A stretch of 64,000 nt of DNA from Isoetes taiwanensis (GCA_021234155.1 JAJEKV010000070.1:4990754-5054753); one strand, 5' to 3'. Counted from the stretch's first letter, positions 1 to 10,492 are shown. The notes: generated from the sequence alone by a model not told the origin. A program made the numbers and translations.

Positions 1-471
1 CCCTTTTCCCCATGCCTTTTTCCCCATGCCTTTTTGCCTTTTTGGGTCCTGTGGTAAGACGTTAAACTGCCATACCCAAGGTCACGGGTTCAACTCCTCG
101 TTGTGAAAGTGGCCATGCAATGTAAAGTTGGTGGGGGAAGGACCCACTTCAGCAATGTAAAGTGGTGGGGGCAGGACCCATCTGGGTGTGTTGTAAAGTG
201 TCACATGTCCGATAGGACGCTGCCTTGTGGCGTGACGTTAAAATCTCTTCTTCTTCTTCTTCTTCTTCCTTCACATTCTCTCTTTCCACTTCCCTTTTCC
301 TTTTCCCCCTTTTCATTTACCCTTTCCCCTTAAGAGATCGAAGCATGACCAATCACAGTGTTGGTAAGTCGTGCAATAAATCTAGGCCTTCGGATGCATC
401 CAGATGATCTCGGCCATTCAAATTAGGGCTCGGTGCACTACGCACTTACGGTATAACATTATAATATAAGA
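1..471 (-). mobile_element. Helitron, 5' terminal part only (runs off the window)
   Basis: The right edge, read on the minus strand, begins TCTTATATTATAATG, the same 5' terminus as the two complete Helitrons at 21690-24875 and 55592-58191. The shared sequence continues inward (a run around 425-460 with GTGCACTACGCACTTACGG is also found at 24835-24860). The base to the right is T and the flank continues as TGAGGTCACGAG, a sequence inside the tRNA-array unit that is uninterrupted in other units, so the A/T insertion site is confirmed by comparison. The 3' end lies outside the window. No Rep/helicase coding is visible; it carries a SINE. Confidence 0.75.
44..272 (+). mobile_element. tRNA-derived SINE
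   Basis: A split RNA polymerase III promoter is visible: an A-box-like TGTGGTAAGAC at 50-60 and a B-box GGTTCAACTCC at 87-97, with tRNA-like spacing of 37 bases. The body holds an internal duplication (a segment with GTAAAGT, GGTGGGGG and GGACCCA occurs twice between 121 and 182), and the element ends in a (TTC)n tail at about 246-270. Head, body and simple-repeat tail are the usual SINE layout. I see no clear target duplication. It sits inside the partial Helitron. Confidence 0.6.
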
Positions 472-664
472 TGAGGTCACGAGTCAATTGCCACTTAAAC
501 GAAAAAAAAATTAGTAGTGAAGAACACATTGTAATGCGTGTTGCCAAATATCAAGAGAAGCATTATTGGGTAAAACAACCAAGTACAAGTCACTTCTTCC
601 TAGCATATCAATAAAGAGATTTGATGCATTTAAAAATGAAACTCCTTGCAGGCCATTATCACTT

Positions 665-738
665 TGCTTTCATTGAGAGTCGAACTCAAGAGCTCCCGCT
701 TACTAAACGGGTGCTCTAACCAACTGAGCTATAAAAGC
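665..738 (-). tRNA. tRNA-Thr(AGU), type A
   Basis: 74-nt cloverleaf: acceptor GCTTTTA pairs with TGAAAGC, D-arm TAGCTCAGTTGGTTA, anticodon loop TTAGTAA (anticodon AGT), T-loop TTCGACT and discriminator A. The internal A and B boxes are intact. First tRNA of the array. Confidence 0.93.
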
Positions 739-799
739 TTCAAGACCTCAGTTTAAAACAAAATATTATTGTCACTTTCACCTCCACTTTCTTTTTGCA

Positions 800-872
800 C
801 ACTCTCGATGGGACTCGAATCCACAATCTCTTGATTAGAAGTCAAATGCCTTATCCATTAGGCCACGAGAGC
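800..872 (-). tRNA. tRNA-Arg(UCU)
   Basis: 73-nt cloverleaf with acceptor GCTCTCG/CGAGAGT, anticodon loop CTTCTAA (anticodon TCT) and discriminator G. Compared with the array consensus it has one T-stem change (GGGTTCGAG to GGATTCGAG), which makes an A-C pair next to the T-loop, so it may be weaker. Confidence 0.85.
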
Positions 873-949
873 CTTCCAACTTAGATTTGATAATCAACAT
901 TATAATCACAAGACCTATCCATAGGAGTACACGGCTTACCGTTTAAATA

Positions 950-1024
950 TGCTTTTACTTGAGAGTCGAACTCGAGACCTCCCACTTACTAAACGAGTGC
1001 TCTAAACAACTGAGCTACCAAAGC
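950..1024 (-). tRNA. tRNA-Thr(AGU), type B, with one inserted base
   Basis: Anticodon loop TTAGTAA and A box TAGCTCAGTTG are intact. An extra T in the T-arm/acceptor junction makes it 75 nt, and the 6:67 acceptor pair is also disturbed. It is probably an impaired copy. Confidence 0.6.
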
Positions 1025-1079
1025 TTCAACACCTCAGGTTAAACAACATATATCACTTTCACCTCCACTTTCTTTTGCA

Positions 1080-1152
1080 CACTCTCGATGGGACTCGAAC
1101 CCACAATCTCTTGATTAGAAGTCAAATGCCTTATCCATTAGGCCACGAGAGC
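1080..1152 (-). tRNA. tRNA-Arg(UCU)
   Basis: Identical to the array consensus: acceptor GCTCTCG/CGAGAGT with a G-U first pair, D-arm TGGCCTAATGGATAAGGC, anticodon loop CTTCTAA and T-loop TTCGAGT. Confidence 0.95.
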
Positions 1153-1230
1153 CTTGCAATGTTGATTTGATAATCAACAATATAATCACAGAACCAAGCC
1201 ATATGAGTACGCATCTTCCTTTTAATATTA

Positions 1231-1253
1231 CCTAACCAATTGAGATATAAGCC
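1231..1253 (-). pseudogene. Relic 5' half of a fifth tRNA in the spacer
   Basis: On the minus strand this reads GCTTATATCTCAATTGGTTA, close to the acceptor plus D-arm of the type-A Thr genes (GCTTTTATAGCTCAGTTGGT). The match stops after the D-arm. The block recurs in the spacer of every unit (for example near 7785, 8757, 9387 and 10974), so the ancestral unit may have held five tRNAs. Confidence 0.4.
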
Positions 1254-2559
1254 AAAAGTTACTACTAGTAGTCAAAGCCAGGTCTTATGGGCAAGAAAAG
1301 ATAAATGATAGATGCCGTAAATGAGTAGATATCCAAGATAATTGAATCTAAACAATCATTCTCACGTCGGTCTCTTGCTATAGCAATATGTAGATGAGGT
1401 CACGAGTCAATTGCCACTTAAACGAAAAAAAAATTAGTAGTGAAGAACACATCGTAATGCATGTTGCCAAATACACTACTACAAAAATAGGTATAAATGG
1501 CACAAATAGGTGTCATTTTTTACGTATACAAATGGCACTTTTGGCGTGTGCCATTTGTGCATATTTGTGCCCTTTATCCTCCGCCCTTTTTGTGCCATTT
1601 AAGTGTGGTCAAAATATTTGTCCTTCAAGTGTTTTCAAACTGACATATTTGTGCCACACAATTGCCATTAAAGTGACATGCATTTTGACGTATATGTGAT
1701 GTGGTTGTGCCATTAATGTGTGTTGTAAGTGACGTGAATTATGCTATTTAATTGCCATTGAAATAACAGCATTGTGACATATATATGTGGTGCCTCTGCC
1801 ACTCGAGTGCCATTAATATGACCCGTAGTGTGACATGTATATGTGGTGGTTGTGCCATTCAATTGCCATGTATATTGTGACTATCAAGTGTCATTAATAT
1901 GACAACTGTGTGGCAGGATCACCATTTTAATTGTTTTAAGTATTATGCATTATTGCAAGGATGTTCAAGTATCTTCATATTATTTTACATGTTAAACTCA
2001 TAGACAATATGAACAAGAAAGGTGATACCATTTCAGAAAAATGATATTTGCAATAAACTTCGCAAATAGCAATACATTGAATAAAGTGTCTTAGACAAAG
2101 ACTCGATAAATTTATTGAGAAAAAATGTTAATAAAGATAGCAACCATATGGTCATTGAGTTTATTGCATCTTTAAATGTTGTAAGCTCACTTGTTTGATA
2201 CAATAATTGATCATTTAAATGTCCAGGGTTTATATTTTGAACTGTAACAGAAGCATTACCATTGCCGATTGGTTGAAAGTGACAAGTCTTCTTTGGGTCC
2301 AACGAGAAAATTCTTCCATGACCAATGATAGATTTTTTCTTAAATCAAGAATTTGCACTTCGCTATTCTTCTGATGTAAATGAGGCAAAAAATAGAAGTT
2401 TCAAAAACTTGAATTGGAAATATATAGATGTTACTTTGAAATCTTTTTGGACATGTTTTGTTGGCAAGCGCTGTTCTTTAGACTTGGGTTTCACTTCCCT
2501 ACTATCCAAGTATTAAAAAGATAAGTCAATAAAATTCATTGTATATTTTCATATGATTC

Positions 2560-3400
2560 ACTAAGCAAATCTTGCTTACCTGGCTTCCAACCGATGCTTC
2601 TTTATTCATGAGTTTTCTCGCCACCTACATAGTTATTAAGTAAAAAGTTTAAAGAATAATATGAGCACGAACACTTAATAAAGATATTTCCAAAATACCT
2701 TTGAATTCATGTCTTTTTCAAGTTCTTTCTTCTTTGTATATAAGCTTTCTATTTATTTGTGCAACTCTTGAAGCATAGATTTAGTATCGTTTACTGATTG
2801 TGTAACATCAACTTGAGATTCTACAGGCTTTTCAAAGCTTTCATGGAGAGCGGTTGGTTTCACAACATGTTTACATGTATTCTTCATATTAAATGAAGGT
2901 GAAGGATGTGCAGATGTACACTAAAAGTATGTAGAATAAACAATATAAATACACAAGTGGAATTTTGAGATTCTGTAAGATACACAAAATAAAACTTACA
3001 TTTGATTTGTCTTCTAGATATAGTGTTTTGACTCCCCTTGGTACGACTCCATATCCCTTAAACGAGCTTGATTTGCAATCTCATCTGTGGTCGGCGACCT
3101 TTGCATCCTCTCTTTCTATAGAATTTTAACCAAGTGTAACTTTATGCAATTACATAAAAAAGTTTCCAAGTCATAAAAGCAAGATTCTTACCAAACACAT
3201 ATATGTTCCAGCATAGCCCCTTCTTCCTGTTGCTTTTGATCAGCGCGAGCCTTTTTGTTGCGAGTGCTTGAGTTCTAAAGTAAACGAATTTAGTATTTGC
3301 ATTCGAACTATCTATATGATCTAAGTAAAATATTGAACCACAGAGATAAAAATCAAAAAGCCCATCCTGAATCCTAAAGACACAATCCAAGACATCCACT
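2560..3400 (-). pseudogene. Remnant multi-exon coding region, possibly CACTA ORF1
   Basis: Several short open segments on the minus strand are bounded by splice-like sites. One, around 3205-3260, reads KKARADQKQQEEGAMLEH and is followed by GTAAG. A second, around 3005-3110, contains TTDEIANQAR. A third, around 2620-2790, contains KKKELEKDMNSK, a charged coiled-coil-like stretch with one stop codon. In plant CACTA elements a coiled-coil, charged protein (Ptta/En/Spm-type) is commonly encoded, so this may be the element's own decayed ORF. The segments are too short for a firm family call. Confidence 0.3.
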
Positions 3401-4496
3401 TTATCACACTGGCGTTATTACAGCAGAGCATTACATGCTAACAAAGTATCACTTAGCTAACTAATCGCAAAATATGAAGCCACGGATTTGAACCCTTTAT
3501 TACGAACACCACTACTGCATTAATTAGTTGATAGCTCAATCTCTATGAATCCTACTAATAGTTTTTAAGCACAAATAAAGAACTACACAAATAAAGATAC
3601 ATAAGAGCCTAGCAACTTACAAGTTTTCTCATTTTGATTTTTTTGATTGCAGGATAGTTCCTCCGCTAATTCCTCCACTCTTCTGTTTGATTCACTCTGC
3701 CTGGAAGTGGGGATGCTTTGCCTGTGCTTTCTAACTGGTGCAACAACGATAGAAGAGGACAAAGCATTGTTTATCTGATTAATTGCAAAAAAAATCCACG
3801 GATTTTAACTCTTCATTGAACGCCACTAAAAAACAATTAAGAAAGCACATACAGGTCACAAATATTGTGGTTTGATCAGGCATTTTGGTACGTGGCTCAA
3901 AACTTAGAGCATTGTTTTTCTGATCGTGATGGCATGCTGCCACTATTACAGTTCTGTGTTTGATCATCAAACTGTGTTCAGTAATGGTGATTGATGCAAA
4001 ATAAATGCTCCAAAGCCAGGAGACATCTGCAATGATGGTTAAGGTGTCCGTCCAGCTTTTTGTCTAAATTATCTCTTGCTAATCATGATGAGAATATTGT
4101 TTTGTAAGATAACCAGTTACTACACAGGGTTTTGTATACGAATTCAAAAAACAAAAACCATCAAGGCATCTTCAACATGATGCTGAAGGAGTTTATAGCT
4201 ATCTAGTCAATTGCCTTGCATATTCAGGCAATATTCTTTGACATGCAGGAGGTCATCTCTGCATCATCACTGCATGAAATATCCTTCATGATGAATAGAG
4301 CTGGTTACGAGATTAGTTCGTTTTGGGCAATGTGATTCCAGCAAAAATGTCTAACAGCCATTATTATATGGCCATACAGATTCATGGCTGGCTTTTCCCG
4401 CAAAAGTTTGACAGCCATTATCTTATCTTATGGCGATACAGCCAAGAGACAGCCGCAAATCATACAGAAGAACAACAGCGTTAGACGCCCTTCTTA

Positions 4497-5085
4497 GCAG
4501 GAAGCACAACAACGATGATTGCTGGATATGTTTGTCATGGACATAGAAATTCTACCCCTGAACTCTTCGAAAAGATACAATATGAAGGCATTCAACCAAA
4601 TGAAGTCATATTTTTTGAGCGGCATGTAGAAGCATTGGAGCCTTAGAAAAAGGCAGGCTAATAAAGAATTAAACATTCAGAAGTGGACATCCAAGAAAGT
4701 ATAACATTTACTAGTATCTTGCTGCTTGTAGTCATGTAGGACTTTTGGAGGCAAGGTGGTCTGCACTTCGTGTCGATGATGGAAACGTGGCATCAAAGAA
4801 AGCCCCGGGCATTTTGCTTGCATGGTTGATCTTCTTAGCCATGCAGGATGCTTAAATAATGCAGACAGTTTTCTTAAAGCCTGCAAATCTAGTCTTGTTA
4901 GTTGGACATCTATGCTCACTGCCTGCAGTGACATGAGATTGGTAAACGGTGTTTTGACCATGTTGCCCAAGCAGATCCACATGATGCTAGCGCGTGTGTG
5001 CTAATGTCGAACATATTTAGTCCTGCTAATATGAATAAAGAGGCTGCCAGAGTCGAGAAGTTGAGAATATCTGCAGGATGATAGG
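4497..5085 (+). pseudogene. Captured PPR gene fragment (C-terminal PPR plus E motif)
   Basis: Successive frames give pieces of a plant pentatricopeptide-repeat protein. About 4515-4630 reads MIAGYVCHGH and FEKIQYEGIQPNEV. About 4700-4760 reads ITFTSILLACSHVGLLEA. The region 4822-5000 reads MVDLLSHAGCLNNADSFL and then SLVSWTSMLTACS, and 5003-5080 reads VMSNIFSPANMNKEAARVEK. These match the order of the last PPR repeats and the E domain. Frames shift and stops occur, so it is not functional. It lies inside CACTA-1 and is best explained as a gene piece picked up by the transposon. Confidence 0.7.
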
Positions 5086-6029
5086 CTGGCTTCTTTTATC
5101 TTTGTTTTACAAGGTCTCTAGAAGAAGGTAAACACTGAAATCATATATTATAGTCCAGTTCCACCCTGGTAAGAGCTGCCATATCATATGGAAGGCCAAT
5201 GCCAATGATCTTTGTTCTAATCTGTTCGTTCCACTTCCATGCAATCATTAAAGGTCAGAAGCATTCAAGTCAAGGAACGTAGTAATGTGTGGATGGCAAT
5301 AAATCTCATGATGGTTATGGCAGACCCATCCTTTTTGTCTCTCGTACTCCATTTGTTACCAGGCAGATAAAAAGATGATGAATGCATAAAAAGCAAAGCA
5401 GACTTACATGTGCTCTTATTTCCATTTATTTGATCGCAAGATAGCTCCTCTTTGCTTTTATTAGTCTGCCTGGAATATGGATATGATGGAGAACAAAACA
5501 GTTTAGGTCTTGTTTTATAATATAAAACAACAAAATGAATGTCCAGGGCATTGAAACCTTGAAACGAATGTTTAGAGCATCCTTGAAACTAGGGAATTGA
5601 ACTCGTTCTTATGATGCCATAGTTATAAGGGTACAAGCAATGTAATACCTCAAGACCTCTCAAATACCTCAAGAAACCAGCAGAATTGCCAGGTACAAGC
5701 AAAGGAGGCATGCAGAAAGATGGGCAGGAGAGGGGCTTTTAAATAAATAACAGATTTTGAAGGGAGCCAACGCAGTCCTCACTAACGGGCAAAAGTCTTA
5801 CCTCGAATTCTAGTGGTAAAAAAATCTCCTTGTGTTTTTTATGAGTTTTTACAGATCTAGTTTACATCCCATCAGTTTTTGCTGCATCTATCAATCAGAG
5901 GCTATGAAGCAATGATGAAAATAAAATACAGGAAATAACTCAACGAATGTAAACCTCCGTGTCCGCTCACAGTAAATTTCCTTTTACAAAATATAGCAAT
6001 AAACAGAAAAGATTCCCGAAATGGACAAA

Positions 6030-6400
6030 TTACTTACATGCCGGCTTTACTCCGTTCATCTGGCCGGTTGAGTTTGCATCATTTTGAATGTGTGATAGAG
6101 GAATGCGACCATCTAAGATAGCTTGAGCAGATGGCCGATCATATGCATTAATCCTTTTCCTAGTAAGAAGCTTCTTCTTCTTAACATGCTTCTTTCTTTG
6201 CAAAATAGGCCGTTTCGGTGGCGAAGATACCTCGTCATCTAGGCTCTCCAAATCTCCATCTCCACTGTCTGGTTCTTACCTCGTTTGGAAATCAAGATCT
6301 TCTGTATCTGGTTCGGAGGTTGAATAGCCGAGTCCCTGGCCATCTTCAAATCCATAGTATCCATATTTGGCGCACTTCCACTCGGGCCTCGGCCCTCGCC
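6030..6400 (-). pseudogene. Captured exon of an unrecognised gene
   Basis: The minus strand shows a continuous acidic/basic segment: first residues like YGFEDGQGLGYSTSEPDTED, one stop codon (TAA), then GDGDLESLDDEVSSPPKRP, a lysine-rich stretch and INAYDRPSAQAILDGRIPLS. It ends at a good donor (GTAAGTAA). The composition suggests a nuclear or regulatory protein. I do not recognise the family. It lies in CACTA-1. Confidence 0.35.
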
Positions 6401-7652
6401 TTCTCACAACAGACCTGAGATCAAGAAACCGGAGGAGATCGTTTCGGGGGTTTTCTCTTTTCCCTCGTTTTCCATTTCTTTGTCTTTTAATAAGATGTTT
6501 TCAACATTTCATAATAATGATTCGTGGGTCTGGTATACTATTATTATACTATCATTCGGGGTATGCTTTGATTTTTCGTGGCCATTAGATCATACCACAA
6601 TTTGGGGTACAAACAGCCCCATGTTGACCCGATTTGTAAAAGGACAATTAAAAATACAAATCCAATGGTTATCATTCTCACATCAAACGTACAATACAAG
6701 AAGCATACAATATATAGCAAACGGAACTTCTCACAGTAAACCTTCCTTGCTTCTATTTCTTCAGAGGAATTGAACCTCTGTGTTTCACCAGAAGACAGAG
6801 CAAAAGAAATACATGCACAACAGAAAACAGAGCAACACCGATAACAGAGCAAACATATCCTAAAAAAATGCACCAGAAATAGAAGAATCAATCCAGGCTT
6901 GGCTGCAAATCGACCTTGCTCCATTGCTCAGTGAGAAGCCTACCGGAACTGACAAGGCCGGGCCCTAACAGGGTTTTCCTCTGTGGAAGCCTCATTTCTT
7001 ACTGAAACACTGCAAAAGAAGCGGCTAGAGCCCTGTGGTCATTGATCCTGCTATGGTATGCCCTAAGGAAAGTGGCCCTACGTATACGCTTATGATAGAG
7101 TTTACATAATTCTAAGTAGCCTATTCCGGAAATTAAGTTAATCATTATGTCCATGCAAATAGTTATACATTATATCTCCCCAACCACGTAAATATCGGGA
7201 TGTTGGTCATAATATAGCCAATGCTAAATCTCAAAAACCCGCAAAGCCCACAAAAACGTCGTGTATTAAATGGCAAAACACTAACCACACTTGAACCGCA
7301 AATATAAGTCACTTCTACAAGTGACATTTATTCCAACACAAATGCCAAAAGTATGCACACACTTCTAAGGCACATGCATGACACTTACTGGTCAAAATGG
7401 CAAAACTTAGTACACTTAAATGGCACATAAATGACACCAATATATGTGCCATTTATATGACCAACAAATGGCAAAATAGTTGTCACTTAAATGGCATATA
7501 CTTGTCACATTTGTTCATTTGCCAATTACAACGGCTCAAATGGCAAATTCATGAAAATGTGTCATTTGTTTGTGCCATTTGTGCTCATTTTTGTAGTAGT
7601 GATATCAAGAGAAGCATTATTGGGTAAAACAACCAAGTACAAGTCACTTCTT

Positions 7653-7705
7653 CCCACAATCTCTTGATTAGAACTCAAATGCCCTATCCATTAGGCCACG
7701 AGAGC
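7653..7705 (-). pseudogene. tRNA-Arg(UCU) pseudogene, 3' part deleted
   Basis: The acceptor 5' strand, D-arm and anticodon arm are present, but the T-arm and 3' acceptor are missing. A deletion has fused the spacer text CAAGTCACTTCTTC directly to the middle of the tRNA. First tRNA relic to the right of CACTA-1. Confidence 0.9.
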
Positions 7706-8029
7706 CTTGCAATTTTGATTTGATAATCAACAATATAATCACAGAACCAAGCCATATGAGTACGCATCTTCCTTTTAATATTACCTAACGAATTGAGATA
7801 TAAGCCAAAAGTTACTACTAGTAGTCAAAGCCACGTCTTATGGGCAAGAAAAGATAAATGATAGATGCCGTAAATGAGTAGATATCCAAGATAATTGAAT
7901 CTAAACAATCATTCTCACGTCGGTCTCTTGCTATAGCAATATGTAGATGAGGTCACGAGTCAATTGCCACTTAAACGAAAAAAAAATTAGTAGTGAAGAC
8001 CACATCGTAATGCATGTTGCCAAATATCA

Positions 8030-8164
8030 AGAGAAGCATTATTGGGTAAAACAACCAAGTATAAGTCACTTCTTCCTAGCATATCAATAAAGAGATCAAG
8101 AGAAGCATTATTGGGTAAAACAACCAAGTACAAGTCACTTCTTCCTAGCATATCAATAAAGAGA
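8030..8164. repeat. 68-bp tandem duplication inside the array spacer
   Basis: The spacer block that starts ATCAAGAGAAGCATTATTGG and ends ATCAATAAAGAG is present twice in direct succession in this unit and only once in others. It is a local duplication, consistent with unequal recombination in the array. Confidence 0.85.
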
Positions 8165-8209
8165 TTTGATGCGTTTAGAAATGAAACTCCTTGCAGGCCA
8201 TTATCACTT

Positions 8210-8283
8210 TGCTTTCATTGAGAGTCGAACTCAAGACCTCCCGCTTACTAAACGGGTGCTCTAACGAACTGAGCTACAAACCT
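8210..8283 (-). pseudogene. tRNA-Thr(AGU) pseudogene, type A, acceptor lost
   Basis: Anticodon loop TTAGTAA and both promoter boxes are intact, but the 5' acceptor strand GCTTTTG has been replaced by AGGTTTG, so the outer three acceptor pairs cannot form. A short deletion has joined the gene to the spacer text CCTCAATCTAAAAC. Confidence 0.8.
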
Positions 8284-8331
8284 CAATCTAAAACAAAATA
8301 TTATCACTTTCACCTTCACTTTCTTTTTGCA

Positions 8332-8404
8332 CACTCTCGATGGGACTCGAACCCACAATCTCTTGATTAGAAGTCAAATGCCTTATCCATTAGGCCACGA
8401 GAGC
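8332..8404 (-). tRNA. tRNA-Arg(UCU)
   Basis: Array-consensus copy, all stems paired, anticodon TCT. Confidence 0.95.
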
Positions 8405-8472
8405 CTTGATTTGATAATATACATTATAATCACGAGACCTTATCCATAGGAGTACACGGCTTCGTTTAAATA

Positions 8473-8549
8473 TGCTTTTTTTGAGTGTCGAACTTCGAGA
8501 CCTCCCGCTTACTAAATCGAGTGCTCTAAACAACCCGAGCTACCAAAGC
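8473..8549 (-). pseudogene. tRNA-Thr(AGU) pseudogene, type B, three single-base insertions
   Basis: Single extra bases lie in the T-arm, in the anticodon stem and in the D-arm compared with other type-B copies, giving 77 nt. The T-loop is also altered. The fold is not maintained. Confidence 0.8.
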
Positions 8550-8605
8550 TTCAACACCTCAGATTATAACAACATATATCACTTTCATCTCCACTTTCTT
8601 TTGCA

Positions 8606-8678
8606 CACTCTCGATGGGACTCGAACCCACAATCTCTTGATTAGTCGTCAAATGCCTTATCCATTAGGCCACGAGAGC
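8606..8678 (-). tRNA. tRNA-Arg-like copy with altered anticodon loop (ACT)
   Basis: The body is identical to the Arg consensus, but the anticodon loop reads CGACTAA instead of CTTCTAA. This removes the invariant U33 and turns the anticodon into ACT. Probably a pseudogene; if it were expressed, its decoding identity would be changed. Confidence 0.6.
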
Positions 8679-9113
8679 CTTGCAATTTTGATTTGATAAT
8701 CAAAAATATAATCACAGAACCAAGCCATATGAGTACGCATCTTCCTTTTAATATTACCTAACCAATTGAGATATAAGCCAAAAGTTACTACTAGTAGTCA
8801 AAGCCATGTCTTATGGGAAAGAAAAGATAAACGATAGATGTCGTAAATGAGTAGATATGCAAGATAATTGAATCTAAACAATTATTCTCACGTCGGTCTC
8901 TTGCTATAGCAATATGTAGATGAGGTCACGAGTCAATTGCCACTTAAACGAAAAAAAAATTAGTAGTGAAGAACACATCGTAATGCGTGTTGCCAAATAT
9001 CAAGAGAAGCATTATTGGGTAAAACAACCAAGTACAAGTCACTTCTTCCTAGCATATCAATAAAGAGATTTGATGCATTTAAAAATGAAACTCCTTGCAG
9101 GCCATTATCACTT

Positions 9114-9187
9114 TGCTTTCATTGAGAGTCGAACTCAAGACCTCCCGCTTACTAAACGGGTGCTCTAACCAACTGAGCTACAAACCT
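9114..9187 (-). pseudogene. tRNA-Thr(AGU) pseudogene, type A, acceptor lost
   Basis: Same acceptor deletion as the copy at 8210-8283; the rest of the cloverleaf is intact. Confidence 0.8.
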
Positions 9188-9235
9188 CAATCTAAAACAA
9201 AATATTATCACTTTCACCTTCACTTTCTTTTTGCA

Positions 9236-9308
9236 CACTCTCGATGGGACTCGAACCCACAATCTCTTGATTAGAAGTCAAATGCCTTATCCATTAGGCC
9301 ACGAGAGC
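9236..9308 (-). tRNA. tRNA-Arg(UCU)
   Basis: Array-consensus copy. It is followed directly by the long spacer, without a type-B Thr, because this unit is shortened. Confidence 0.95.
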
Positions 9309-9509
9309 CTTGCAATTTTGATTTGATAATCAAAAATATAATCACAGAACCAAGCCATATGAGTACGCATCTTCCTTTTAATATTACCTAACCAATTGAG
9401 ATATAAGCCAAAAGTTACTACTAGTAGTCAAAGCCATGTCTTATGGGCAAGATCAATAAAGAGATTTGATGCGTCTAGAAATGAAACTCCTTGCAGGCCA
9501 TTATCACTT

Positions 9510-9583
9510 TGCTTTCATTGAGAGTCGAACTCAAGACCTCCCGCTTACTAAACGGGTGCTCTAACGAACTGAGCTACAAACCT
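9510..9583 (-). pseudogene. tRNA-Thr(AGU) pseudogene, type A, acceptor lost
   Basis: Third copy of the same acceptor-deleted variant, in a unit whose spacer is truncated just before it (GGCAAGATCAATAAAG junction at about 9446). Confidence 0.8.
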
Positions 9584-9631
9584 CAATCTAAAACAAAATA
9601 TTATCACTTTCACCTTCACTTGCTTTTTGCA

Positions 9632-9704
9632 CACTCTCGATGGGACTCAAACCCACAATCTCTTGATTAGAACTCAAATGCCTTATCCATTAGGCCACGA
9701 GAGC
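9632..9704 (-). tRNA. tRNA-Arg(UCU), variant
   Basis: Anticodon TCT is kept, but the T-loop TTCGAGT is changed to TTTGAGT (C56 lost, which also damages the B box) and position 32 is G. Likely weak or inactive. Confidence 0.6.
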
Positions 9705-9780
9705 CTTCCAACTTTGATTTGATAATATACATTATAATCACGAGACCTTATCCATAGGAGTACACGGCTTCGTTTAAATA

Positions 9781-9854
9781 TGCTTTCGCTGAGAGTCGAA
9801 CTCGAGACCTCCCGCTTACTAAACGAGTGCTCTAAACAATTGAGCTACCAAAGC
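9781..9854 (-). tRNA. tRNA-Thr(AGU), type B
   Basis: 74-nt cloverleaf, anticodon loop TTAGTAA, acceptor GCTTTGG against CGAAAGC with one G-G mismatch at 6:67 that all type-B copies share. Confidence 0.8.
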
Positions 9855-9910
9855 TTCAACACCTCAGATTATAACAACATATATCACTTTCACCTCCACT
9901 TTCTTTTGCA

Positions 9911-9983
9911 CACTCTCGATGGGACTCGAACCCACAATCTCTTGATTAGACGTCAAATGCCTTATCCATTAGGCCACGAGAGC
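9911..9983 (-). tRNA. tRNA-Arg(UCU), U33 replaced
   Basis: Consensus body with anticodon TCT, but the loop is CGTCTAA, so the invariant U33 is G. This is one step from the altered copy at 8606-8678. Confidence 0.65.
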
Positions 9984-10418
9984 CTTGCAATTTTGATTTG
10001 ATAATCAAAAATATAATCACAGAACCAAGCCATATGAGTACGCATCTTCTTTTTAATATTACCTAACCAATTGAGATATAAGCCAAAAGTTACTACTAGT
10101 AGTCAAAGCCACGTCTTATGGGCAAGAAAAGATAAACGATAGATGCCGTAAATGAGTAGATATCCAAGATAATTGAATCTAAACAATCATTCTCACGTCG
10201 GTCTCTTGCTATAGCAATATGTAGATGAGGTCACGAGTCAATTGCCACTTAAACGAAAAAAAAATTAGTAGTGAAGAACACATCGTCATGCGTGTTGCCA
10301 AATATCAAGAGAAGCATTATTGGGTAAAACAACCAAGTACAAGTCACTTCTTCCTAGCATATCAATACAGAGATTTGATGCATTTAAAAATGAAACTCCT
10401 TGCAGGCCATTATCACTT

Positions 10419-10492
10419 TGCTTTCATTGAGAGTCGAACTCAAGAGCTCTCAACACTAAACGGGGTGCTCTAACCAACTGAGCTATAAAAGC
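10419..10492 (-). pseudogene. tRNA-Thr pseudogene, type A, anticodon arm scrambled
   Basis: The acceptor and D-arm match type A, but the anticodon arm is rearranged (plus strand CTCTCAACACTAAACGGGGT instead of CTCCCGCTTACTAAACGGGT), which destroys the stem and the AGT loop. Confidence 0.75.

Larger units (their letters stand above)
1474..7601. mobile_element. CACTA (En/Spm) transposon, CACTA-1, non-autonomous, 6,128 bp
   Basis: Both ends carry the same 15-bp terminal inverted repeat CACTACTACAAAAAT, and the element is flanked by a perfect 3-bp target duplication ATA (1471-1473 and 7602-7604). Removing it restores the array sequence CCAAATATCAAG seen in intact units. Subterminal regions (about 1490-1920 and 7250-7590) are packed with short repeats containing TGGCAC, TGCCATTT and TGACA in both orientations, as usual for CACTA elements. 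The interior has scattered exon-like pieces: a coiled-coil region, a captured PPR fragment and another unknown exon. I see no intact En/Spm transposase. Confidence 0.93.

Noticed and set aside
10225-10473. Recurrent open frames beginning MRSRVNCHLNEKK in several array units
   Set aside because: They run through the spacer into a tRNA gene and are simply the same non-coding repeat translated; no domain, and the strand is opposite to the tRNAs.
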